Origin: Azospirillaceae bacterium
GTDB taxonomy: Bacteria > Pseudomonadota > Alphaproteobacteria > Azospirillales > Azospirillaceae
Reading direction: 5' to 3'
DNA: 64,000 nucleotides
Assembly (NCBI GenBank): GCA_028283825.1
Contig: JAPWJW010000003.1
Span: 2,418,501-2,482,500, forward strand
A program made the translations under genes and the position numbers. The stretch's first letter is position 1; each line of letters begins with the position of its first letter. The notes under the pieces are model-generated. The model searched no databases. It was given only the letters and a program-made list of their open reading frames with translations, and was not told the DNA's origin. Positions 56,950 to 64,000 of the stretch are shown here, piece after piece.

Positions 56950-57303
56950 TCAGCCTTCGGCGCTGGCGGCGGCAGCGGCGGCCAGCTTGGCGCGTTCCTG
57001 GGCCTTGGCCTTGGGCGCGGACTTCTTCGGGGTCTCGGTGACCTTCGGCAGCTCGATGATGTTGGCGCGGCCCAGGAACAGGGCGACGCGATCGGTGGGC
57101 TGGGCGCCGACCGACAGCCAATGACGGGCGCGGTCTTCCTTCAGGGTGATGCGCTCGGCATGTTCACGCGGCAGCATCGGGTTGTAGGTGCCGATCTTCT
57201 CGATGAAGTTGCCGTCGCGGGGCGAACGGCTGTCGGAAACGACGATGCTGTAGAACGGGCGCTTCTTGGCGCCGCCGCGGGACAGACGAATCTTGAGGGA
57301 CAT
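56950..57303 (-). CDS. rpsP: 30S ribosomal protein S16
   Basis: 117 residues. [30 protein letters not shown] is the universal S16 start, and [11 protein letters not shown] follows. The C-terminal 35 residues ([20 protein letters not shown]) form an Ala/Lys extension common in alphaproteobacteria. It follows ffh after a 64-base gap and is first of the four ribosome-related genes. Confidence 0.97.
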   Translation of the reverse strand: MSLKIRLSRGGAKKRPFYSIVVSDSRSPRDGNFIEKIGTYNPMLPREHAERITLKEDRARHWLSVGAQPTDRVALFLGRANIIELPKVTETPKKSAPKAKAQERAKLAAAAAASAEG

Positions 57304-57367
57304 TTCTTAATTTCCTGACTTGGGTGGTGTTGAACTAAGGGTGAAAAACGAAAACGGGCTGGGGGGA

Positions 57368-58723
57368 TCAGCGGCCTTTGGGCATCAGGGCCGACAGGCC
57401 CTGGCGCATCAGCCCCTTTTTCCCCAGTTTCTTGAACTTGCGCATCATGTCGGCCATGTCCTGGTACTGCTTCAGCAGCCGGTTGACGTCGGCCACCGTG
57501 GTCCCGGACCCCAGCGCGATGCGGCGCCGGCGCGAGGCGTTCAGCACCTTGATGTCGCGGCGCTCCTTCTGGGTCATGGAGGTGATGATCGCCTCCTGAC
57601 GCTTCAGCATGCGCTCGTCGATATTGGCCTTGGACAGCTGGTCCTTGATCTTGCCGACGCCGGGCAGCATGGACAGCATGCCGCCCATTCCGCCCATCTT
57701 CCGGATCTGGCGCAGCTGGGACAGCATGTCGTCCAGGTCGAAGTTGCCCTTCTCCATCTTCGCGGCAAGCTTTTCGGCTTCCTCGCGGTCGATGGTCTCG
57801 GCGGCCTTCTCCACCAGGCTGAGCACGTCGCCCATGCCCAGGATGCGGCCGGCGATGCGGTCGGGGTGGAAGGCTTCCAGCGCGTCGATCTTTTCGCCGG
57901 TGCCCAGCAGCTTGATGGGGCGGCCGGTGATCTGCCGCATCGACAGGGCGGCACCGCCGCGCGCGTCGCCGTCGATGCGCGTCATGACGATGCCGGTGAC
58001 GCCGACCTTGTCGTTGAAGTTGGTGGCGACGGTGACGGCGTCCTGGCCGGTCATCGCGTCCACCACCAGCAGGCTTTCCACCGGCCGGGTGACGTCGCGG
58101 ATGCGCACCACCTCGTCCATCAACTCTTCGTCGATGGCCAGGCGGCCGGCGGTGTCCAGGATGACGACGTCATAGCCTTCCTGGCGGCCGACGCGCATCG
58201 CCCGCTGGGCGATGGTCACCGGATCCTCGCCCGGAACGATGGGCAGGGTGGCGACGTCCACCTGCTCACCCAGTATCCGCAGCTGTTCCTGGGCGGCCGG
58301 GCGTCGCGTGTCCAGCGACGCCATCAGCACCTTTTTCTTTTCCCGAATCTTCAGCAGGCGGGCGATCTTGGCGGTGCTGGTGGTCTTGCCCGAGCCCTGC
58401 AGGCCCAGCATCAGCACCGGCACCGGCGCCTCGGCGTTGAGGTTGATGCCCTCGTTCTGTTCGCCCAGCATCTCGACCAGATGGTCGTGGACGATCTTGA
58501 TGACCATCTGGCCGGGGGTGATGGACCGCAGCACCTCCTGCCCGACGGCCTTTTCCTTGACGCCGTTGACGAAGGCCTTGACCACGGGCAGGGCGACGTC
58601 GGCCTCCAGCAGGGCCACGCGCACCTCGCGCAGCGCAGCACCGACATCCTCTTCCGTGAGGGCGCCGCGCCGACGCAGCCGGTCGAAGATGTCGCCGAGC
58701 CGTCCTGTCAAGCCGTCAAACAT
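57368..58723 (-). CDS. ffh: Signal recognition particle protein Ffh
   Basis: GTPase of the signal recognition particle; targets nascent membrane proteins with 4.5S RNA and FtsY. 451 residues from MFDGLTGRLGDIF. N domain 1-95; G domain with G1 GLQGSGKTT (107-115), DTRRPAAQEQL, DTAGRL, GTGEKIDAL; methionine-rich M domain from about 320 (GMGGMLSMLPG, SRRRRIALGSGTTV). An upstream in-frame codon at 58825 is rejected. First gene of the translation operon. Confidence 0.97.
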   Translation of the reverse strand: MFDGLTGRLGDIFDRLRRRGALTEEDVGAALREVRVALLEADVALPVVKAFVNGVKEKAVGQEVLRSITPGQMVIKIVHDHLVEMLGEQNEGINLNAEAPVPVLMLGLQGSGKTTSTAKIARLLKIREKKKVLMASLDTRRPAAQEQLRILGEQVDVATLPIVPGEDPVTIAQRAMRVGRQEGYDVVILDTAGRLAIDEELMDEVVRIRDVTRPVESLLVVDAMTGQDAVTVATNFNDKVGVTGIVMTRIDGDARGGAALSMRQITGRPIKLLGTGEKIDALEAFHPDRIAGRILGMGDVLSLVEKAAETIDREEAEKLAAKMEKGNFDLDDMLSQLRQIRKMGGMGGMLSMLPGVGKIKDQLSKANIDERMLKRQEAIITSMTQKERRDIKVLNASRRRRIALGSGTTVADVNRLLKQYQDMADMMRKFKKLGKKGLMRQGLSALMPKGR

Positions 58724-59188
58724 ATCCCGTCCTGGGCCAGTGCCGATCCAATTTCCCGTCCTGATGCCCAAACGCAAAAGCGCCAGTGCGCGATACTCGC
58801 GGACTGACGGCACGCCGGGGCGCACGAACGGACCCGATCCGGATCACGCGGACCCAGGGTCGAGGGTGGGGTATCTAGACCGGCGCGGCCCATCTGTCAA
58901 TCCCGGCTTGGGGGGGCAGCAGGTGGCGGTGGGCCGGCGGAGCCATGTGCGCAAGGCGGACCTAAAGGTGGCGCAGGTGTCGTTAACCAGTTCACCGGTT
59001 GTCCCGGTCCTATACAGCTGTAATAGAGGGTGCAGACCGCCCCGCTATTTCGCCTAGGCATGGCTTGGTCCGTGCGGCCCCTCTTCCAGGTCGCATTTAA
59101 GATAATGTATGAACAGGTTATCGGGGTGGTTTTCCATCCGCCCTTTGCAGGTACAATCATGCGGAGCGGCCGCTCCGCGGAGGATGGT
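58724..59188. other. Divergent spacer between ffh and the pentapeptide-repeat gene
   Basis: 465 bases. Carries both promoters; TACAAT near 59152 could be a -10 for the plus-strand gene. An 18-bp perfect palindrome lies at 59161-59178 immediately before that gene's ribosome site. A longer in-frame reading from 59030 or 59105 is possible but crosses the palindrome and looks non-coding. Confidence 0.5.
59161..59178 (+). promoter_or_regulatory. 18-bp palindrome next to a ribosome binding site
   Basis: GCGGAGCGGCCGCTCCGC is a perfect inverted repeat. Its right arm overlaps CTCCGCGGAG (59173-59182), which would pair with the GGAGG ribosome site of the pentapeptide-repeat gene. The two foldings exclude each other. 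It could be a protein operator or an RNA switch on translation. Confidence 0.5.
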
Positions 59189-60541
59189 ATGTCGATGTCG
59201 TCCGGCAGAAATGCCGAACCCGAACGGTCAAGGATGAGCCAGGCGGAATTGCTGGCCATCGTTGGCAAGCATCGGGCCTTTTTGGCGAAACAGCCAGGCG
59301 GCGTGCGGGCCAGCTTCAAGCTGCGCGACCTGTCCCACATGGACCTGTCGGGTCTCAACCTGTCCGAGGCCGATTTCTCCGGCGCCAAGCTGTTCGGCGC
59401 CCGCATGGTGGATTGCGTGCTGACCGGCGCCTCGCTGTATTCGGCCGACCTGCGCCTGGCTAACCTGGAACGCTCCGACCTGCGCCGCGCCGACCTGCGC
59501 GGGGCCTGCATGCGGGGTGCCGTGCTGAACGGCGCCTCGATGGCCGAGGCGGATTTGCGTGAGGGCACCATCATGCACGTCCGCAAGGACGGCAGCATCA
59601 CCCCCCACGAATTCGACGCGATCCCGGTGCAGACGGAACTGTCCTGCGCCACCGTCGTGGGCGCCGATCTCAGCCGGGCCAAGCTGTCCAACACCTTCCT
59701 GGTGCAGTCGGACCTGACGGACTGCATCATGCGCGGCGCCAAGATGGCGCGCGCCAACCTGACCAACACCAACCTGACGGGCTGTGACCTGAAGGGCGCC
59801 GACCTGACGGGGGCCAACCTTACGGGCGCCAAGCTTCACGGCGCCGACCTGACGGGGGCCGAGCTGGGCCTGGCGCGCTTCGCCGGCGCCCTGATGATGG
59901 GCACCATCCTGGACGACAACGCGCGGCGGGCGGAAGAGGTGCTGGAGGGTATCCACGCCCCCACGCCCGAGGATGCGGGCCTGGACCTGTCCGCCATGCT
60001 GGTCCTGCACACCGAATGGGTGGAGACGGGGGGCCGCGACGGCGCCCGCGCCGACCTGTCCAGCCTGGACCTCAGCGGCGCCGACCTGGCCGGCAGCAAC
60101 CTGTCGGCCGCCCTGCTGCACTGCGCCTGCCTGCGCAAGGCCAACCTGGTGGGCACCTCGCTGCCCATGGCAGACCTGTCGCTGGCCGACCTGCGCGATG
60201 CCAACCTCAGCCGCGCCGACCTGCGCGGCGCCTCGCTGGAGCGGGCGACCCTGAACGGCGCCCAGCTGGTGCGGGCCGATCTGGGGCCGGTGCTGATCCA
60301 AAGCTCCACCGGCCGGTTGTGGAGCGCCAATTTGCACCGCGCGCGGCTGGACGGCGCCAACCTGTCCGGCGCCATGCTGAAGCGGGCGGTGCTGTCCCAG
60401 GCCTCGCTGGTGGGGGCCGACCTGCGGGACGCGGAACTGTCGGACGCCAAGATGGCGGGCGCCGACCTGCGCGATGTCGATCTGAACGCCACGGATCTGG
60501 ACGGTGCCGACATGGCGGACGTGGTCGGCATGGTGCACTGA
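59189..60541 (+). CDS. Pentapeptide-repeat protein
   Basis: 450 residues from the ATG at 59189, chosen because GGAGG lies five bases before it. The first 45 residues form an ordinary head (SQAELLAIVGKHRAFL). Then two blocks of A(D/N)LxX repeats, about 50-250 and 300-445 (for example GADLTGANLTGAKLHGADLTG), fold as right-handed quadrilateral beta-helices. A non-repeat spacer near 250-295 (LDDNARRAEEVLEGIHAPTP) separates them. Such helices can mimic DNA and protect gyrase, or act as scaffolds; no quinolone-resistance role can be inferred. Soluble, without signal peptide. Confidence 0.88.
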   Translation: MSMSSGRNAEPERSRMSQAELLAIVGKHRAFLAKQPGGVRASFKLRDLSHMDLSGLNLSEADFSGAKLFGARMVDCVLTGASLYSADLRLANLERSDLRRADLRGACMRGAVLNGASMAEADLREGTIMHVRKDGSITPHEFDAIPVQTELSCATVVGADLSRAKLSNTFLVQSDLTDCIMRGAKMARANLTNTNLTGCDLKGADLTGANLTGAKLHGADLTGAELGLARFAGALMMGTILDDNARRAEEVLEGIHAPTPEDAGLDLSAMLVLHTEWVETGGRDGARADLSSLDLSGADLAGSNLSAALLHCACLRKANLVGTSLPMADLSLADLRDANLSRADLRGASLERATLNGAQLVRADLGPVLIQSSTGRLWSANLHRARLDGANLSGAMLKRAVLSQASLVGADLRDAELSDAKMAGADLRDVDLNATDLDGADMADVVGMVH

Positions 60542-60612
60542 CCTATTTCAATCCGTCACCATCGTTTCCGCCCTCCCCGGACGCCTGCCGGACCCACCAC
60601 TTCCCGGACCCC

Positions 60613-62280
60613 ATGTTCCTGCCCGTCAACGACCGCCCCGCCCGCCGCCTGGCGCTTTGCCTGTTGCTGCTCGGTCCCTTCCTGTTCGGCCTGTGGGCCG
60701 TGCTGCTGGGCCAGGACGGCAATTGGGATCTGCGCAACTATCATTGGTACAACGCCTACGCCTTCCTGACGGGGCGCTGGGGCATGGACGTGGCGCCGGC
60801 CCAGGTGGCCAGCTTCTACAACCCCACCCTGGACCTGCCCTTCTTCCTGGTGGCGCAGGTGCTGCCGGCGCGGGTGGTGGAATTCCTGCTGGGCAGTATC
60901 CAGGGCGCCAACCTGGTGGTGCTGTACGGCCTGGCCTGGGCCGCACAGGGCAATTTGGTGCCGGAACGCCGCCGCACCCTGGTGGCCCTCGCCGCCGCCG
61001 TTTGCGGCATGGTGGGTGGCGGGCAGGTGGGCCTGCTGGGCACCACCTTCTACGACAACGTCATCAGCCTGTTCGTGCTGGGCGGCATCTGGGTGGCCAT
61101 CGGCGGTGATGGTGCCGCCTGGGGCCTGCTGGCCGGTCCGGCCTTCCGCCGCGTGGCGCTGGCGGGCCTGCTGGTCGGCAGCGGCGTGGGGCTGAAGCAG
61201 CCGACCATCGCCTTCGCCGTCGGCACCTGCGCCGCCTTCCTGTTGGCGGGCGGCACCGTCTGGCGGCGGCTGTTCCTGGCCTTCTTCTTCGGGCTGGGGG
61301 TGCTGGCCGGCATGGCCATCTTCTCCGGCCATTGGATGTGGTTCCTGTGGTCCCACTTCCAGAACCCGCTGTTCCCCTATTTCAACAATGTCTTCCATTC
61401 GCCCTGGGGCACGCCCGACCCTTATCGCGATGACAAGTTCATCCCCAAGGGGCCGGTGGCGGCCGCCCTGTTCCCCCTGCTGTGGGCCCAGGATCCCAAG
61501 CTGGTGGGTGAAATCATCTTCCGTGATTACCGGGTGCTGGCGGCCTATGTCGTGCTGCTGCTGACCGGCCTGCTGGCCCTGGTCGGCTGGGCGCGCACGC
61601 GGACCGTGAATGCCGGCGGCCCGGCCCGCGGCCGCCGTTACCTGCTGTGGGCCGGCGCGCTGAGCTACCTGGTGTGGCTGAAGCTGTTCGCCATCTACCG
61701 CTACCTGATCCCGCTGGAAATGCTGGCGCCCGTGCTGATCCTGGCGGCGGTGGGCCTGTGGCCGGTGCCGGTCAAGGTCCGGGCGGGCGTCATCGCCGGC
61801 GTGCTGCTGGCGGTCACCGCCACCGCCCAGTCCGGCACCTGGGCGCGGGTGGCGTGGGGCGACCGGCCGTTCGGCGCCAAGGTGTCTGAGGTGCAGGCGC
61901 CGACGCTGCCCCGTCCCGACCATACCGTCATGCTGATGACGGGATATGCCCCCACCAGCTTCCTCATCCCCGGCTTCCCGCCGCAGATCCCCTTCCTGCG
62001 GCTGCAGAGTTATTTCATCCATCCCGACCAGGGCGACATCCTGCTGAACCGCCAGATGCGGGCGCGCATCGACCAGGGCATCGCCGATGGCGACGACTTC
62101 TACCTGCTGGTGGCGCATTGGGAGATTTGGACGATAGACCAGATTTTGCCACGCTATGGGCTAAAAGGTGCCGGAGAGCCCTGCCAGCCTGTCACGTCGA
62201 CATTGGATGAGCCGATGATGCTGTGCCGCATCGTTTCGCTGCAACCTGCGGCGGACCATGATATGAACCCCGTGAACTGA
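60613..62280 (+). CDS. Multi-spanning membrane protein, probable GT-C glycosyltransferase
   Basis: 555 residues with ten or more hydrophobic helices. After the first helix comes a periplasmic loop with GQDGNWDLRNYHWYNAYAFL, whose acidic and aromatic residues resemble the catalytic first loop of GT-C enzymes using polyprenyl-phosphate sugars. It ends with a large soluble region (about 430-555). Start at ATG 60613. The next genes, a GT2 transferase and gtrA, fit a polyprenyl-P-sugar pathway decorating a surface polymer. The class is likely; the substrate is unknown. Confidence 0.7.
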   Translation: MFLPVNDRPARRLALCLLLLGPFLFGLWAVLLGQDGNWDLRNYHWYNAYAFLTGRWGMDVAPAQVASFYNPTLDLPFFLVAQVLPARVVEFLLGSIQGANLVVLYGLAWAAQGNLVPERRRTLVALAAAVCGMVGGGQVGLLGTTFYDNVISLFVLGGIWVAIGGDGAAWGLLAGPAFRRVALAGLLVGSGVGLKQPTIAFAVGTCAAFLLAGGTVWRRLFLAFFFGLGVLAGMAIFSGHWMWFLWSHFQNPLFPYFNNVFHSPWGTPDPYRDDKFIPKGPVAAALFPLLWAQDPKLVGEIIFRDYRVLAAYVVLLLTGLLALVGWARTRTVNAGGPARGRRYLLWAGALSYLVWLKLFAIYRYLIPLEMLAPVLILAAVGLWPVPVKVRAGVIAGVLLAVTATAQSGTWARVAWGDRPFGAKVSEVQAPTLPRPDHTVMLMTGYAPTSFLIPGFPPQIPFLRLQSYFIHPDQGDILLNRQMRARIDQGIADGDDFYLLVAHWEIWTIDQILPRYGLKGAGEPCQPVTSTLDEPMMLCRIVSLQPAADHDMNPVN

Positions 62281-62306
62281 GCCTATTCTTTAAGGACTTA
62301 TCCGCG

Positions 62307-63287
62307 ATGGTCGATTCCACCGCCCTGGCCGATACCGCCGTCCGGCCCCCCGTCGTGGCCGTGCTGGTGCCCTGTTATAATGAGGAGGCGGCCATCGCCA
62401 AGGTGGTGGCCGATTTCAAGGCCGCGCTGCCGGGCGCCACCGTCTATGTCTACGACAACAACTCCAAGGACCGGACGGTGGAGGTGGCGCGCGCCGCCGG
62501 CGCCGTGGTGCGCAGCGAGCCCTTACAGGGCAAGGGCAACGTCGTCCGCCGCATGTTCGCGGACATCGATGCCGACGTCTACGTCATGGTCGACGGTGAC
62601 GACACCTATCACGCCGCCAGCGCGCCGGCCCTGGTGGACAAGCTGGTGTCGGAAAAGCTGGACATGGTGAATGGCGCCCGCGTCACGGAGATCGAGGCGG
62701 CCTACCGCCCCGGCCACCGCTTCGGCAACGTGCTGCTGACCGGCCTGGTGACCATCATCTTCGGCAAGCGCACCAACGACATGCTGTCGGGCTACCGCGT
62801 CTTCTCCCGCCGCTTCGTGAAGTCCTTCCCAGCACTGGCCGGCGGTTTCGAGACGGAGACGGAACTGACGGTGCACGCGCTGGAATTGCGCATGCCCATC
62901 GCCGAGGTGCAGACGGCCTACAAGGACCGTCCGCCTGGGTCGGTCAGCAAGCTGTCGACCTACAAGGACGGCATCCGCATCCTGTGGATGATCACCAAGC
63001 TGGTGAAGGAGGAACGGCCCATGCTGTTCTTCGGCGTGGCCGCCTTGCTGCTGGTCGCGCTGTCGGTGATCCTGGCCGTGCCCGTGTTCGTCACCTTTGT
63101 GGAGACGGGCCTGGTGCCCCGCCTGCCCACGGCGGTGTTGGCCACCGGCCTCATGACCCTGGGCTTCCTGTCGCTGACCTGTGGCCTGATCCTGGACACC
63201 GTGACCCGGGGCCGGCGTGAGATGAAGCGCCTGCGGTACCTGGAAATCCCGGTGCCGGATTTCGCGCCCGTCAGCCGCCGGGGCTGA
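62307..63287 (+). CDS. GT2 family polyprenyl-phosphate glycosyltransferase
   Basis: 326 residues. GT-A fold with VLVPCYNEEAAIAKVV, the metal-binding VDGDDTYHA (DxD-like) near residue 97, and GKRTNDMLSGYRVFSRRFVKSF. Two C-terminal membrane helices (about 236-258 and 272-296). It resembles DPM1/GtrB enzymes that load sugar onto undecaprenyl phosphate. Tightly placed between the GT-C gene (26 bases) and gtrA (10 bases). Confidence 0.92.
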   Translation: MVDSTALADTAVRPPVVAVLVPCYNEEAAIAKVVADFKAALPGATVYVYDNNSKDRTVEVARAAGAVVRSEPLQGKGNVVRRMFADIDADVYVMVDGDDTYHAASAPALVDKLVSEKLDMVNGARVTEIEAAYRPGHRFGNVLLTGLVTIIFGKRTNDMLSGYRVFSRRFVKSFPALAGGFETETELTVHALELRMPIAEVQTAYKDRPPGSVSKLSTYKDGIRILWMITKLVKEERPMLFFGVAALLLVALSVILAVPVFVTFVETGLVPRLPTAVLATGLMTLGFLSLTCGLILDTVTRGRREMKRLRYLEIPVPDFAPVSRRG

Positions 63288-63297
63288 GGGGCGTCCC

Positions 63298-63804
63298 ATG
63301 GCCTTGCCCCAGCCCGATACGCTGTCGCCCGACCAGGAAGTCGTGGAGATGACCGGCGGCCAACCGGAAGGGCGGCTGAAGGGCGTGCATCGGGAAATCC
63401 TGTCCTTCGCCATGGTCGGCGTCGGCGGATTGCTGATGGACATGGCGGCCTTGTGGGTCGCCATGAACCTGCTGGGCCTGGGGCCGCACAGCGCCGGTTT
63501 CTTCTCCTACTTCGTGGCGGCCAGCTTCACCTGGTGGCTGAACCGGACCTTCACGTTCAGGGGCGCCAGCCGCCGCGCCGCCCTGCGCCAGTGGGCCAAG
63601 TTCCTGGCCGCCAACGCCGTGGGCGGCGTCGTCAACCTGGCGACCTACAACCTGATCGTCTGGCTGGAGGCCCCGGCCTTCGCCGTCGCCCTCCTGCCGT
63701 GGCTGCCGACGTTGTGGCCCTACCTGGCCAAGGGGGCGGGCTCGGTGGCGGGCCTGGGCTTCAACTTCGTGCTGTCTCGCATGCTGGTGTTTGGTCGGAA
63801 GTAA
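63298..63804 (+). CDS. GtrA-family membrane protein
   Basis: 168 residues with four helices, including LSFAMVGVGGLLMDMAALWVA, and the family's FTWWLNRTFTF and GLGFNFVLSRMLVF. GtrA proteins are thought to flip polyprenyl-P-linked sugar across the inner membrane. With the upstream GT2 and GT-C genes this completes a load-flip-transfer cassette. Confidence 0.92.
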   Translation: MALPQPDTLSPDQEVVEMTGGQPEGRLKGVHREILSFAMVGVGGLLMDMAALWVAMNLLGLGPHSAGFFSYFVAASFTWWLNRTFTFRGASRRAALRQWAKFLAANAVGGVVNLATYNLIVWLEAPAFAVALLPWLPTLWPYLAKGAGSVAGLGFNFVLSRMLVFGRK

Positions 63805-63850
63805 TCTCGACGGTATGAAGGCGGGATCGTCATGCTGAGCGACTTGACTG

Positions 63851-63872
63851 GTATGTGGTGCGTACCACATAC
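63851..63872. promoter_or_regulatory. Palindrome before higB, candidate antitoxin operator
   Basis: GTATGTGGT and ACCACATAC are perfect inverted arms separated by GCGT, 25 bases before the higB ATG. Toxin-antitoxin operons are usually repressed by the antitoxin at such a site; the HigA gene would lie just past the window edge. Confidence 0.75.
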
Positions 63873-63897
63873 TGGATAAGAAAATCACGGAGCGGTG

Positions 63898-64000
63898 ATG
63901 GCGATCAAGAGTTGCAGGGACAAGGACACGGCAAGCTTTCTGGCCGGGAAACATGTCCGGCAGTTCCAGGCAATTGAGCGACAGGCCCAGAAGGCGCTCA
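63898..64000 (+). CDS. higB: HigB/RelE-type toxin, 3' end outside the window
   Basis: First 34 codons of a gene running off the right edge: MAIKSCRDKDTASFLAGK then HVRQFQAIERQAQKAL. The K-S-x-RDK start and RRFQAIER-like block are typical of HigB mRNA interferases (toxin first, antitoxin HigA second). CACGGAG lies upstream and a 22-bp palindrome covers the promoter. Truncated only by the window. The antitoxin cannot be seen. Confidence 0.8.
   Translation, partial: MAIKSCRDKDTASFLAGKHVRQFQAIERQAQKAL

Overview
The window is GC-rich chromosomal DNA from an alphaproteobacterium. Evidence for that group: an F1-only ATP synthase operon (atpHAGDC, no F0 genes), a CcrM-type GANTC methylase, a fused indolepyruvate oxidoreductase, the carD/fdxA pair, and a TonB-ExbB-ExbD-ExbD cluster. 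Protein style suggests Rhodospirillales/Azospirillaceae; that placement is inference. The backbone is mostly housekeeping, with a few accessory spots: an IS630-family element, a Schlafen-like (AlbA_2)/ParA islet, a surface-glycan cassette, and a toxin gene cut by the right edge.

Layout. 0-6.5 kb: tadA, a membrane protein, a TPR protein, purD divergent from xseA, then an IS630 element. 6.5-14 kb: an envelope-lipid block on the minus strand (metallophosphoesterase, glycosyltransferase, waaA, lpxK, two LpxL-type acyltransferases), with a diacylglycerol kinase divergent from it. 14-20 kb: a small unknown gene behind a palindrome, then atpHAGDC with intercistronic hairpins. 20-27 kb: a ferritin-like protein, rppH, indolepyruvate oxidoreductase, threonine dehydratase. 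27-29.2 kb: the ParA/AlbA_2 islet, its ParA gene frameshifted. 29.3-33.6 kb: folB, ccrM with a cluster of GANTC sites in its leader, rnhB, hemN. 34-38 kb: tonB, exbB, two exbD genes and a frameshifted secreted repeat protein. 38-46.8 kb: radical SAM protein, cytochrome c, acyl desaturase, a frameshifted ftsE with no ftsX beside it, a ParA-like ATPase, moaB, a phosphatase-like protein, carD, fdxA. 47-54.8 kb: a soluble PAS histidine kinase, two tandem oligopeptide-binding proteins, a ChaN/EreA-like protein divergent from padR, a lipoprotein. 55-58.7 kb: the ffh-rpsP-rimM-trmD-rplS translation operon. 59-64 kb: a pentapeptide-repeat protein, a three-gene glycosyl-transfer cassette ending in gtrA, and the start of higB behind a palindrome.

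The most unusual signal belongs to no gene. A family of about 100-130 bp intergenic elements occurs in eight copies plus a fragment (518, 5329, 21122, 29754, 29797, 29933, 40102, 42620, 47102). Each copy folds into the same series of hairpins. Stem sequences differ between copies but base-pairing is kept by paired changes, while loops and linkers stay nearly constant. This is the pattern expected of a conserved RNA or cruciform structure. Five of the eight lie just behind a gene on the same strand.

Three genes (a ParA, ftsE and a secreted TPR-like protein) are each broken by what looks like one extra base. These could be real lesions or assembly errors and should be checked against reads before any biology is built on them.
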